Made by a program: the position numbers and the translations under genes
Shown here: positions 27,101-34,159 of the stretch, in pieces
How the letters are laid out: each line of letters begins with the position of its first letter
Numbering within the stretch: the stretch's first letter is position 1
Source: Membranipora membranacea
Lineage: Eukaryota > Bryozoa > Gymnolaemata > Cheilostomatida > Membraniporidae
Direction of reading: 5' to 3'
DNA: 64,000 bases
NCBI GenBank assembly: GCA_914767715.1
Contig: OU612070.1
Location: forward strand, 205,501 to 269,500
The notes under the pieces: generated by a model
The model's database searches: none
Told to the model about the DNA's origin: nothing
Seen by the model: the letters and a program-made list of their open reading frames with translations, nothing else

Positions 27101-28601
27101 ACACATAAACATATACACATGTGTAAAAGTGCATTTAATTAATCAGTTAGGTTAATGAATCAGGCGGTGATTCCAGATCAAATTTGAGTGTTACTGGGAA
27201 AAACTAAAGATTCTGTTTCACATTAACGGATAAGAGGACTGCTCGAATTTCAAGGACCAGCATTCTACATCGTTGAAGCAGTGTTCTTTTTACTGTCACC
27301 TGATCTCTACGGGAATATTCAGTTTAACACTGAGAGGAGGAGAAATTGAGAGGTTGAGAATCAGAAAGGAGGAGAGGCTTAGAGGTGGTGAGCCAGTGAG
27401 GCGGAGAGGCCAAGAGAGATAAACTTACAAATCATTGAGATTAGAGCCAAGCTCATAACTCAGAACACGCCCAGAAACAAAGCTAAGCTTCAACAACAAT
27501 GAGCTATCAGATAGACTCAGCTCTAAATAATCAGAGTAACCACCATCGTCCTGGTACAGTAACAGCCCTGTACTCCTGTCTGTACGGAACTCAAAACTCA
27601 GGCTACTAGTATCACATATATACCATCTCTCCAACGCTGCATAGCTATTACTTCCTCCTGTAAAATTAATTTATTGTCAATATTTATTTTTTTATGTATG
27701 ATATGTAGATATAATATTCATTTGTAAACTAATATTGTAAATTTCCTTACAATGTAAGGCGTTTGAAACATCTATTGTGTACCATTCCAAACAGTCTGAA
27801 AGTGAGTGATTTATGGGTGTTATGTTGTATGTATTTGGTGGGGTATATTCTTATCTTGGTAGGCCAACCTGTTATGTGCTTACATACATATTCACAGAGT
27901 TGTCACAGAGTTGTCACAGAGCAATCAGTATAATTATCTATTATCTGGATATAACTGAGCACCTTCTGTTACCGAGATATAGATATGAGGTTACGATGAG
28001 ATGAGTAACACGGCACACAAGTGACACATCAATCTGAATGAGATCTGATTTAGTTTACTTAGTGATCTATGTGTCCATCAGTGATATATATATATATATA
28101 TATTGAATGGTGCTGGAGGAATGATAAATCTGATGATAAACCCCGATATTTATATTGATTTATAAACACAGGAACACTTACATGAGGGGTCCTTAAGTAG
28201 TATTAGCACACAAAGCTCACAAAATTAACTTGTCTTCTCTTAAAATCAATTATTTTAATATATCTAAGCTTGAGATATTGGACTACCAGAGATACCTGTT
28301 AGTTGGTGGGGGAGGGTGAATAACTTACCGCAATCATCGGATAAATAGCCTAATCATTATTAATATCTAAAACTGGCAGACATGACCAGCTTGTCACTTA
28401 TTGTGACAAACTAAATCTGTTTGACTGACCGACATAGTTCTCGCAAATGAGGACTTTATTATTGACACTCCCTCCAAATATATAGACAATCACTCTCACC
28501 AAGAGTGGTCTTCATGTGAACAAAATTAACTTACCTCTGAAATAAAGTGAGAGTGAAGGTGCGATAAACGACACAACGATGAGCAGAGTAATAGTAATCA
28601 T
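3576..28601 (-). CDS. NRXN: Alpha-type neurexin, complete, 24 constitutive coding exons
   Basis: Presynaptic single-pass adhesion receptor. Coding exons in gene order: 28535-28601, 27429-27657, 26903-27028, 26644-26730, 25152-25357, 20488-20634, 18938-19101, 17269-17430, 16725-16969, 15430-15589, 13568-13751, 13199-13390, 12607-12824, 12309-12420, 10713-10907, 10229-10456, 9610-9770, 9026-9221, 8459-8578, 7912-8096, 7381-7549, 5314-5500, 4875-5102, 3576-3822. They sum to 4215 nt with every junction in phase: 1404 aa against about 1480 for human NRXN1-alpha. Domain order is canonical: LNS1-EGF1-LNS2-LNS3-EGF2-LNS4-LNS5-EGF3-LNS6, stalk, membrane segment, PDZ-ligand tail. Candidate alternative exons lie at 22627-22687, 18384-18410 and 6574-6615. 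Known vertebrate partners of the family include neuroligins, cerebellins, LRRTMs and CA10. The donors at 26902, 26643 and 20487 are GTTTGT rather than GTAAGT. Several introns carry minisatellites that touch splice sites. Confidence 0.95.
4875..5102 (-). CDS. NRXN: Neurexin exon 23: extracellular stalk with Cys loop
   Basis: About residues 1247-1323. A Pro/Thr/acidic stalk with an acidic cysteine loop, CNTGDDNSGEDC, resembling the Cys loop of vertebrate neurexin stalks, the reported CA10-binding element. Two acidic-flanked Ser-Gly dipeptides (ADSGEI, GGSGDD) look like glycosaminoglycan attachment sites, and neurexins are known heparan sulfate proteoglycans. A Thr-rich run (ITITTSKHVTS) could be O-glycosylated. 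Ligand and glycan roles are inferred by analogy. Confidence 0.85.
5314..8096 (-). CDS. NRXN: Neurexin exons 20-22: LNS6 domain
   Basis: Exons 7912-8096, 7381-7549 and 5314-5500, about residues 1067-1247. Landmarks are AGTTYIFGEM, DSLAFGITTRKSSATLLRI, ETDIGVGAWSG, VNDGKYHIIRYKRAG, RVQIGGLVGG and KGIITGLVINGEPLLDD, ending KVIGNVRN. In vertebrates LNS6 is the neuroligin, LRRTM and cerebellin-binding domain. The acceptor of the middle exon (7550-7552) is the first unit boundary of a 40-bp tandem array. The junction 7381/5500 coincides with vertebrate splice site 4. Confidence 0.92.
5690..6096. repeat. 15-bp tandem repeat (AGCTACAAGGTCTCA)
   Basis: About 26 diverged copies of a 15-bp unit in the neurexin intron between exons 22 and 21. 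The unit is a multiple of 3, so long open frames occur on both strands. Their Ser/Arg or Lys/Ala/Thr-rich translations are artefacts of the repeat. Confidence 0.9.
6574..6615 (-). CDS. NRXN: Possible SS4 cassette exon (14 codons)
   Basis: A GATGATGTGTAG acceptor precedes 42 bases that read DSQQYFTEREAAAS in the required phase 1, followed by a CAG|GTAATA donor. Length is a multiple of three, so it can be included or skipped between exons 7381-7549 and 5314-5500 without changing frame. That is where splice site 4 lies in other neurexins. The insert does not resemble the vertebrate SS4 sequence, so this is a candidate only. Confidence 0.4.
6818..7310. repeat. MITE-like element, family A copy 1
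   Basis: Ends are inverted: a left end with TAGGCCTC, CGGAGTTGTC and CTCTCCAG, and a right end CTGGAGAGAGGAAAACTCCAG through GAGCTCAGAAAACTGTCTATT. The interior matches the element at 31055-31516 over its whole length. It is intronic in neurexin. No coding capacity. Confidence 0.6.
7550..7722. repeat. 40-bp minisatellite starting at the neurexin exon 21 acceptor
   Basis: Four and a partial copy of a 40-bp unit (TACAACATATCCCCAAATAT...). Read on the gene strand, each unit ends in TGTTGTAG or TGTTGCAG, copying the real acceptor at 7550-7552, and continues CATGGTAAG, a donor-like string. Confidence 0.9.
8459..8578 (-). CDS. NRXN: Neurexin exon 19: EGF3
   Basis: Forty codons, phase 1 on both sides. 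Cysteine pattern CYTDSCSNNGECITT, CVCDMTSYSGPTC, very close to the third EGF of vertebrate neurexins (SxxSGPxC). The donor is the slightly atypical GTGATA. Confidence 0.9.
8945..8991. repeat. 10-bp tandem repeat (GTTACAGTAA)
   Basis: About four copies of a 10-bp unit in the intron next to neurexin exon 18, roughly 35 bases from its donor. Confidence 0.8.
9026..10456 (-). CDS. NRXN: Neurexin exons 16-18: LNS5 domain
   Basis: Exons 10229-10456, 9610-9770 and 9026-9221, about residues 832-1027. Landmarks are RSLSFWFKYNSGDGLLVYAP, FGLELFNG, STWHYVSMVVLSDG, VDDTQT, EIYVTGL and GFSGCLGTFEINGARPDL, ending GVRTGCPG before EGF3. All junctions are in phase. Confidence 0.9.
10713..12824 (-). CDS. NRXN: Neurexin exons 13-15: LNS4 domain
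   Basis: Exons 12607-12824, 12309-12420 and 10713-10907, about residues 657-832. Landmarks are ARFNGSQYLRLTNL, EQFVIKFKTRLSTGVILTT, EKLNDGSWHILKIRRQ, NIGYISSD and IPGFIGHIQYFSFNGVVLL. The junction between the first two exons corresponds roughly to vertebrate splice site 3. I see no convincing cassette in the 186-bp intron there. Confidence 0.88.
12155..12196. repeat. (TA)n microsatellite
   Basis: About 20 TA dinucleotides in the intron between neurexin exons 15 and 14. The wider 10980-12300 intron is AT-rich and I see no further exon in it. Confidence 0.9.
13199..13390 (-). CDS. NRXN: Neurexin exon 12: EGF2
   Basis: About residues 593-657. After a short linker the EGF module reads CAEEENYCNNSGVCREGW, then GVCDC and GDTC, with the six cysteines in place. 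Phase 1 on both sides, as is usual for EGF modules. The acceptor lies in a weak pyrimidine context (TATAAAAG). Confidence 0.88.
13568..16969 (-). CDS. NRXN: Neurexin exons 9-11: LNS3 domain
   Basis: Exons 16725-16969, 15430-15589 and 13568-13751, about residues 397-593. Landmarks are VTIIRPDDYIRLPRID, LSISFRTTERAGLLLYS, DVFAVELLDGYLYLIL, then EMYLGGLD and GYVGCVHNVKING. These match the third LNS domain, which directly follows LNS2 without an EGF in neurexins. The linker between LNS2 and LNS3 (about residues 397-425) is variable. Confidence 0.9.
14050..14200 (-). repeat. Diverged tRNA-derived SINE
   Basis: Same layout as the copies at 24886 and 59281: CTCTCAGTTTGTAGGCAAGTC, then a degenerate B box and CACCAACTGAGACACC at the end (tRNA A box on the minus strand). 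It lies in a neurexin intron. Confidence 0.45.
14770..14838. repeat. G-rich tandem repeat (GATGGAGGGG)n
   Basis: Several copies of a 10-11 bp purine unit with runs of 5-9 G on the plus strand, so the neurexin transcript carries C runs here. It could form a G-quadruplex on the non-template DNA strand; that is inference. Confidence 0.85.
17269..20634 (-). CDS. NRXN: Neurexin exons 6-8: LNS2 domain
   Basis: Exons 20488-20634, 18938-19101 and 17269-17430 encode about residues 239-396. Landmarks are ATFSGSEFISYSF, DERRYINIGLVNGQLYISS, FDDNRWHSVLIKRQ, VYVDDKEHSATW, and ELFVGG followed by NFIGCLRE. LNS2 of neurexins is a Ca-binding ligand domain. The third exon starts in phase 0 exactly where vertebrate splice site 2 lies. 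The donor of the first exon sits inside the last unit of the 41-bp minisatellite 19760-20497. Confidence 0.92.
18384..18410 (-). CDS. NRXN: Candidate SS2 microexon (9 codons)
   Basis: A pyrimidine-rich acceptor (CTTTTAATTTTCAACAG) precedes 27 bases encoding LNNDESSCA, followed by a good GTGAGT donor. Length and phase (0/0) allow clean inclusion or skipping between exons 18938-19101 and 17269-17430. The insertion point, after the WH-x-V-x-I-K-R strand and before the V-x-V-D-D strand, is that of vertebrate neurexin splice site 2, which also takes 8-15 residue inserts. Exon status is inferred. Confidence 0.6.
19760..20497. repeat. 41-bp minisatellite, 18 copies, containing the neurexin exon 6 donor
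   Basis: Exactly 18 units of 41 bp (738 bp), essentially identical. On the gene strand each unit contains TATATACAG|GTTTGT. The last unit (20457-20497) holds the final 10 bases of exon 6 and its donor, so the exon end and splice site have been copied 17 more times into the intron. Reading past the real donor meets an in-frame TGA within 20 bases. Confidence 0.95.
20698..20836. repeat. 40-bp tandem repeat upstream of neurexin exon 6
   Basis: About 3.5 copies of a 40-bp unit (ACAGTCGAACCCTGTGTAAT...), starting 60 bases upstream of the acceptor of exon 6. Confidence 0.9.
22627..22687 (-). CDS. NRXN: Candidate internal alternative first exon of neurexin (signal peptide)
   Basis: Two adjacent ATGs (22687-22685 and the next codon) open 20 codons plus one base that ends at a GTATGT donor. 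The peptide is strongly hydrophobic (FIIYAFLLLLMIYANL), as in a signal peptide. It ends in phase 1, the phase needed to join the LNS2 exon at 20634. An mRNA starting here would encode a secretion-competent neurexin lacking LNS1 and EGF1, using an internal promoter in the manner of vertebrate beta-neurexin but at a different place. The exon call is inference from splice consensus, phase and composition. Confidence 0.6.
24886..25048 (-). repeat. tRNA-derived SINE
   Basis: On the minus strand the element starts GTAGCTCAGTTGGTTAGAGC (pol III A box) and has GGGTTCGAATCCCGC (B box) about 50 bases on, followed by a unique body ending GGCGCCGAATAC. The arms do not fold into a full tRNA cloverleaf, so it is a SINE rather than a tRNA gene. 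A second copy lies at 59281-59434. It sits about 100 bases from neurexin exon 5. Confidence 0.75.
25152..25357 (-). CDS. NRXN: Neurexin exon 5: end of LNS1 and EGF1
   Basis: Codes for about residues 170-239. The LNS1 closing strand (GEIRDMSFINC) is followed by an EGF-like module with six cysteines (CDMECENDGLC, then CDCIENGYTGDLC). It ends phase 1 at GTGAGC. The next constitutive exon is 20488-20634, after a 4.5-kb intron that holds the internal first exon. Confidence 0.9.
25598..26592. repeat. 38-bp minisatellite, about 26 copies, with higher-order pattern
   Basis: The unit is CACGAAGTTCACAGTCTACACTGATAGTCTCTGACACT-like with variants CACGAAG, CATGAAG, CACATAG/GTCCAC and CACAAAG. It lies in the neurexin intron between exons 5 and 4, ending about 50 bases from the exon 4 donor. 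In much of the array the variants cycle every three units, a 114-bp higher-order repeat. Confidence 0.95.
26593..26643. other. Short spacer between minisatellite and neurexin exon 4 donor
   Basis: Contains a short CACT run and the GTTTGT donor of exon 4 (minus strand, 26643-26638). Confidence 0.6.
26644..27657 (-). CDS. NRXN: Neurexin exons 2-4: LNS1 domain
   Basis: Exons 27429-27657, 26903-27028 and 26644-26730 encode residues of about 23-170. LNS hallmarks are LSFEFRTDRSTGLLLYQDDGG with a following Asp-Tyr, KWHKVSIQREG, and EMYMGGLP. The last two exons end in AG|GTTTGT donors. LNS1 is the most membrane-distal domain and would be missing from the isoform that starts at 22687. Confidence 0.9.
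28535..28601 (-). CDS. NRXN: Neurexin exon 1: signal peptide
   Basis: ATG at 28601-28599 opens 22 codons plus one base. The peptide begins MITITLLIVVSFIAPSLS, a typical hydrophobic signal sequence. The exon ends in phase 1 at a GTAAGT donor and joins 27657 to make GGS. This start is chosen because it is the only ATG that gives a signal peptide in phase with LNS1. Confidence 0.85.
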
Positions 28602-30106
28602 CCTCTCCTTACTACTGATGCACACTGGTTAGCAGTACAGGCAGACTGCACATCAACTACTATCTCATCTTCTCAGATCAGCTTTCGTAACTGTGATGCC
28701 TTCAAATATAAACAATCAAAATATTTATTAAAGTGTTGGTATAATTTTATCTGGCTGCGTATAAATTATTTTATCACTCCTGGTGCCATGCAAAACAGCT
28801 GATGTAATGTAAGGTAACTGTCTGCAAAATATTCCCAGATATTATAATTGCAATACAGAAGATAGATGTGACACAAAATAGCAAGTCTAAGATTCAAGTA
28901 CAGCAAGCAGCATTATAAAATCATATGAAACAAAGATCATTGCTGTAAGTCATCATGAGATTTTTCAGTGTACACTGTACATTAGGTAAGTAGCTAGATG
29001 TATATTTACCTGTAGATTTGGGGTCAGATAATGGTTCATGATGATATCAGCTGGGTTGAGCTTAGTACAATCTCGGACTGTCTGTAGTGTCGTGTAGATC
29101 AGATTGTCTGTAGTGTCGTGTAGATCAGATTGTCTGTAGTGTCGTGTAGATCAGACAGACTGTAGTGTAGTGTAGATTACTCTGCTTATAGTGTACTGTA
29201 TATCATATGATACAGATGAGACAACGTTATCACATTATAACACACCACCTTATATATCACATATATCGGTTAACCTAATGATAAATATTCGGTATTATAC
29301 CTTCAGTTAAATCTCTCTGACACTGTCGATGCCGACACTGACCACATTATCCTGAATCATGACTATGAGACTAACAGCATCTACATCAAACATTCAAACT
29401 TTAACTAATCCATGATATTGAATTTGAGGAGAGATTTCCCTCTGTATATACAAGTTAGTGGTAAACTTAATTATATCAATGTATTGATTGACCTCACCTG
29501 TATTTTGTGCCTCTAGCTAATTATTTCTTTTTGATATTCAGATATAGTTGGAGACTTTTCTGTCAGCATTGTGAACTATACCTCAACCAATGTTGTCCTT
29601 AACATTGCTTTTTGTTTGAGAACATAGAAAGCAAAAGTAAGCGTGGTAATTAATCTAATTATTCTGTTTATATTTTTATGTTAATGGCACGTGTACAATC
29701 ATCAGTTGCTTTCATTAAGAGCACAACTCCAATTAAAATGCGATCCCTGTGTATGGTAATCATCTCTAAATGCAGTATAATAAGTTTGTGTTTTCAGCAG
29801 ATTTGATCACTCGTATATAATCTTACCGATAACTGGGTATCAGGCAATCTTTGTGATGACAGCCTCTGTATATTATAGTCTGGTACAGCGTGATATTATT
29901 ACAGTACAGAGGCTGGCGACTCTCTGGAGAGGTTGGCAGGTATTCAGTTCTGATATTTTAGTATTCAATTTTTTACTCTAACAACTACCAGACAGGATAA
30001 TCCCCTCCCCTTTCTATATCACCACACACCACCAGCACTAGGACACTGGATATCCTCTACTCTGCAGCACTAAACAGCAGCCAACAAATTTAGAGGGTAA
30101 ATGAAC
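28602..30106. other. Neurexin upstream region
   Basis: About 1.5 kb between the neurexin start and the GLRX5 poly(A) signal. It should hold the neurexin 5' UTR and promoter. The only distinct structure is a 26-bp tandem repeat (GATTGTCTGTAGTGTCGTGT...) of 3-4 copies at about 29088-29185. No further coding exon seen. Confidence 0.5.
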
Positions 30107-30112
30107 TTTATT
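30107..30112 (-). terminator. Poly(A) signal for GLRX5-like gene
   Basis: AATAAA on the minus strand, about 230 bases after the glutaredoxin stop codon. Confidence 0.5.
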
Positions 30113-30341
30113 GGAAGAGTTTTACACCAAATTGTATATGTTATGTTATCTCAAAAATCAGCATACACACACTGAAAAACCCCAACACCGGACACAACAC
30201 CGGACACAACACCGGACACAATAGTGGCAGATGGGTAGAGATGATCGCAGCCTACACATTGTGTGAATACCACTCACTATACAATATCCCCACAGAAGTC
30301 ATACTTCACTAGAATCAGTAATGTTATCATTAAAATCAGTA

Positions 30342-30919
30342 CTAGTCATCCTCATCTAGTGCTGATTTTATACCGATATTTTTTAATTGTTCGATCAGTT
30401 CACCTGATTTGTGCATCTCTAACATAATATCACATCCTCCCACGAATTCTCCCTCCATAAATACCTGAGGTATAGTCGGCCAGCTCGTGAACTCTTTTAT
30501 ACCTAAAACAGATACAGAAACAGATACTATCTTACTATGCTTACTCATATCAAGCACGCTCACCACAAAGTCCCATCACATTTTTTACTTTCAGTATATT
30601 AAATCTTCCAGCCGGCAGGGCTTCAATGGTCTGGATAAGGTGTTAAATCCACCACTCACTTACCTTCTCTTATTGCCTGGTCTTCGAGGATGTTGTGTGT
30701 ATTCAGATCTTTTCTATCTACTCCGTGTATGTCTATCATCTGTACTACAGCTCTACTGAAGCCACACATTGGCTCATCAGGTGTACCCTTCATAAATAAC
30801 ACTACTTTGTTCTCTTTAACCATGCCTGCTATTCTCTGCTGCACTGCCTCACTAGATGTAGAGCAGTATCTGACGCTGTGTGCAGCAGACTGTGTGAGTC
30901 TGGTGATAACTCTGTACAT
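30342..30919 (-). CDS. GLRX5: GLRX5-like mitochondrial monothiol glutaredoxin (2 exons)
   Basis: Exons 30664-30919 and 30342-30502, 417 nt, 138 aa, joined in phase 1 with a GTAAGT donor. GLRX5-type proteins bind and transfer [2Fe-2S] clusters in mitochondrial Fe-S biogenesis. The monothiol motif CGFS is at residues 52-55, followed by the cis-Pro segment TIPQVF and the GG-C-D glutathione/cluster site (FVGGCDIM). About 25 N-terminal residues rich in Arg and Ser ([20 protein letters not shown]) form a plausible mitochondrial presequence. The acidic C-terminal tail (ALDEDD) is typical of the family. It lies upstream of neurexin on the same strand with its own 5' and 3' regions. Confidence 0.95.
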
Positions 30920-31054
30920 CTTCTTCTAACAATATACAACACAGCTCATATTTATCTCTTGTTAATACACTCAGCTCAGATAGACACAACACAAGTATAG
31001 GCAGAGAGGGTTATCTGCTTGCAGAACGATAGATCCAGCCTCCATTTACATAAT

Positions 31055-31516
31055 GCCAAATAGACAGTTTTCTGAGCTCTGATTTAGGCCTCAATTCGGA
31101 GTTGTCCTCTCTCCAGTTTGGTACTTTTAACCAACACCGCATAATTTTGATTCAGAATCTGCAACATTGAAAACTCATATGGACATAGTTTGGGCAATAG
31201 TTTTAGTATTTGGATAGTCAATTATAGCATTTTCTGCCTGTTTTGCGGACCATTTGGCAGAATTTTTCACGAGTTTCGTCACTAAAATTAAGATTTATCA
31301 ACATTCAAGCCTCCAAGGATTTGGAAACCCTGTCTAACAGGGTTTTCAGTAGTGCAGACTCTGAATCAAAAATCATTTTTATCCTAACATAAGGGGTTTT
31401 CAAGATAACCCTCTTTCAGCAGGTTTTTCCTGTGCACGTGGATTAAAAGTACCAAACTGGAGAGAGGACAACTCCAAATTGAGGCATAAATAAGAGCTCA
31501 GAAAACTGTCTATTAT
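31055..31516. repeat. MITE-like element, family A copy 2
   Basis: Long terminal inverted repeats: the left end AATAGACAGTTTTCTGAGCTC through CCAGTTTGGTACTTTTAA is mirrored by the right end TTAAAAGTACCAAACTGGAG through GAGCTCAGAAAACTGTCTATT, about 60 bp each. The interior is homologous to 6818-7310. No ORF of note. Confidence 0.7.
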
Positions 31517-31811
31517 GTTCAAATGTCTACATACAAATGCTTTACACTGATACTGTAGTGATATGTCATATTATCTATTCTCGTGTCTTTCTCCACAATA
31601 CAGGAGCAGACAACTCTACATACTGACTGGTGAATGACTTTCACACGTTCAGCATGTTTGTGACTACTTATTGACATGTGCCAATTTTGAGTTTTGGGGT
31701 CTGAATCCATTATGAATTCTTATATCAGACATCTCCCCCTCCCTTGTCTACACATGTATTTGGACTATAACAGCTGACAAATAAGGTTAATGATATTGCT
31801 ACTTCCTATTA

Positions 31812-32089
31812 ATTCTTTGTGGGAGCATTAACACATTCCTCCTCATACCAAATGTGACATTTATTCGTAATTTGCCTGGATGGATAAAATGCATCCAGAT
31901 ATAAAACGGGGGAACATAAGTTGACGAGTTAGAAACAGCATCTAATACTACTGTATTAGATGCTGTTTCTAACTCGTCAACTTATGTTCCCCCGTTTTAT
32001 ATCTGGATGCATTTTATCCATCCAGGCAAATTACGAATAAATGTCACATTTGGTATGAGGAGGAATGTGTTAATGCTCCCACAAAGAAT
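31812..32089. repeat. Perfect palindrome, 137-bp arms, 4-bp loop
   Basis: 31812-31948 is the exact reverse complement of 31953-32089, with TACT between. No mismatch was found when the arms were read against each other. The arms hold no recognised gene or element. Confidence 0.95.
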
Positions 32090-32948
32090 CCAGGTGGTGC
32101 TGAGATACAGACCCATCTAGATGGACACAGACAGCTGCCAGTTGGGGGCGAAATGTGCAGCTGATAGCTGATATTGTTGCGAATAATTGCCTAAAACCGA
32201 TCTGCACATGATGTTCATAGCAGAAGACGGAGTTGTGACAAGCGGATGGATTTGAATAACTTGTCATTACATTACAAATCATAGAATGGACTTTGGATGG
32301 GCAGCAAATATTTTAGTTCCTAACTATGTAATTTACCGGATTGGTTTTTGACAACAAGTTAAACAGTAACAAGTTCAAACCCTTCAGGGTGAGTTTGATA
32401 CATTAATGCACTCTACTGGAAACCCATATTGATGCAATCGCGGATGGGTTTGTGACAGTCACACTCCAAAAGAGATACAAAGGAAAGATGATACGAAAGT
32501 CGGGTATTGAGGCGCCATGATACCCGACTTTTGCAATATTTTTCGGCCATCATATTGGGAACAAACTTGTTTTAACAGCACAGTGTGTTCCACAAAAAGT
32601 GACTATGAACAGAAGGGAAGCACATGACATTACAAAAATATATGCAATTTTTAATGGGCACTAACAACTGTGGTTAGAGGCAGGTGCCGTATGGGACGCG
32701 TCTTACAGCACATATGGCCTTTACGGTATTGTTCTTTAATACAATACAGCATTTTTATTTATACCGATAAATACATTGTTCTTGAGTGCTGTGAGCAATG
32801 TCCTAATTCCGAGTGTCAGATTGGACTAAGTACTTAAAATTTGTCTTAGCATGCAACATGGGCTGCACCAGCAAACGCTCTTACAGGGCTGTAGTATAGG
32901 TTAAATGGCAGGGGAGGAAGTTATCCTTGAGGTTGTGAAGTAACACCA

Positions 32949-33242
32949 GGGGGGTCTTTCAATTAGAATCAGCGAAAATCGCAATCTGATCGCTCACTCA
33001 GTGAGTGAGCGATCTAAAAGCGAGACCCCTAGCAGGTATCGATCGCTCGTGAGTGAGCGATACCTGCTAGGGGTCTCGCTTTTAGATCGCTCACTCAATA
33101 ATGGAACTATATACATTCTGAGTGAGCGATTTAGGAGCGATTTTGACTAATTTAGAGACCAGGTGAGTGATAATTTTGAGCGATGTGATAGTGATAACTT
33201 GCTTTAGTCATGCATCGCTTTTTCTAATTGAAAGACCCCCCT
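32949..33242. repeat. Foldback element, family B (GGGGGGTCTTTCAATTAGAA ends)
   Basis: The outer ends GGGGGGTCTTTCAATTAGAA and TTCTAATTGAAAGACCCCCC are inverted. Inside is a nested palindrome (about 33002-33096) with about 40-bp arms (GAGTGAGCGATCTAAAAGCG...) and repeated GATCGCTCACTC motifs. No coding capacity. A collapsed copy lies at 34130-34158. Confidence 0.75.
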
Positions 33243-33818
33243 CCTTCAAAGCGTTTTAATGATAAAAGTAGCACATGGAAGTCAAAGTACGCTGATTCTG
33301 ATTTAGGCCATTCTATTCTAAGGGAGGCAGAGCGTCCCCCCCCCCATTGTACTACAGGGCTGCTCTACTAGGATTCATTCATAAAACTGGCTACTGCCCA
33401 TACAGAACTGGATTTAGTTTATGTCTAGCATCATTAGGCGACTACACTATCCATCTTTACTTACATGAGACTCAAGAACTAGTAGTGGGTGTAATAAGGT
33501 CTGTCTGAGCAATAACTCCTTCGACTGAGACTGACTCTTCTCTCACACCAGGCCCTAAATTCTCTGACTGGAGGGAGTTCATTGGTGCAGCCACACAACA
33601 ATTGCCAATGTTGTTTAACCAGGAATAATGGGTTTAACCCAGGAGTATCAATCAGATGAAACCACAAGGAGCAACTCCTTGATTTATCTAACCCAACAAA
33701 GCCATTGTCTGTGCCAGAGTTGCATTGCTACACTTTGTCATGTTCTCCCATTTGTTTTGCAATACAAGAATAGAATGGATCAGTAGAGTAGACATGTGAG
33801 TTGACTGGGGCCCTAGGG

Positions 33819-33904
33819 ATAATAAGGAGTTTGCCAGCATGTGAACTGCCCTATGAACTCATAGTATCAAAGGGGGGCAGTTCACAAGCTGGCAAACTCC
33901 TTAT
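33819..33904. repeat. Small hairpin element
   Basis: The arms AAGGAGTTTGCCAGCATGTG and its near complement CACAAGCTGGCAAACTCCTT flank a loop of about 20 bases; arms are about 31 bp with one or two mismatches. Likely a short MITE. Confidence 0.6.
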
Positions 33905-34129
33905 CCTTATGAAATGAATGGGGCCTCCTTGTTGTTGTGACTAGCCTCTAGTCAATGAACTCCCTCTTCATTCATTGCTCTAGTCTAGTCTAGGTTCAGT
34001 AGAATCTTTGGATTTATTCAATCAACTACAAGAGGGGTATTATGTTTGGATTCATAGAAGTTATATCCTGATTATTTCTATGAACCAGAGTGAGAGCTAG
34101 CCTGGGCAGGCAGGCGGATAGCCTACCCA

Positions 34130-34158
34130 GGGGGTCTTTCAATTAGAAAGACCCCCCA
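34130..34158. repeat. Collapsed family B element (end-to-end TIRs)
   Basis: GGGGGTCTTTCAATTAGAAAGACCCCCC is the family B left end fused directly to its right end with the interior gone. Confidence 0.6.
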
Positions 34159-34159
34159 G

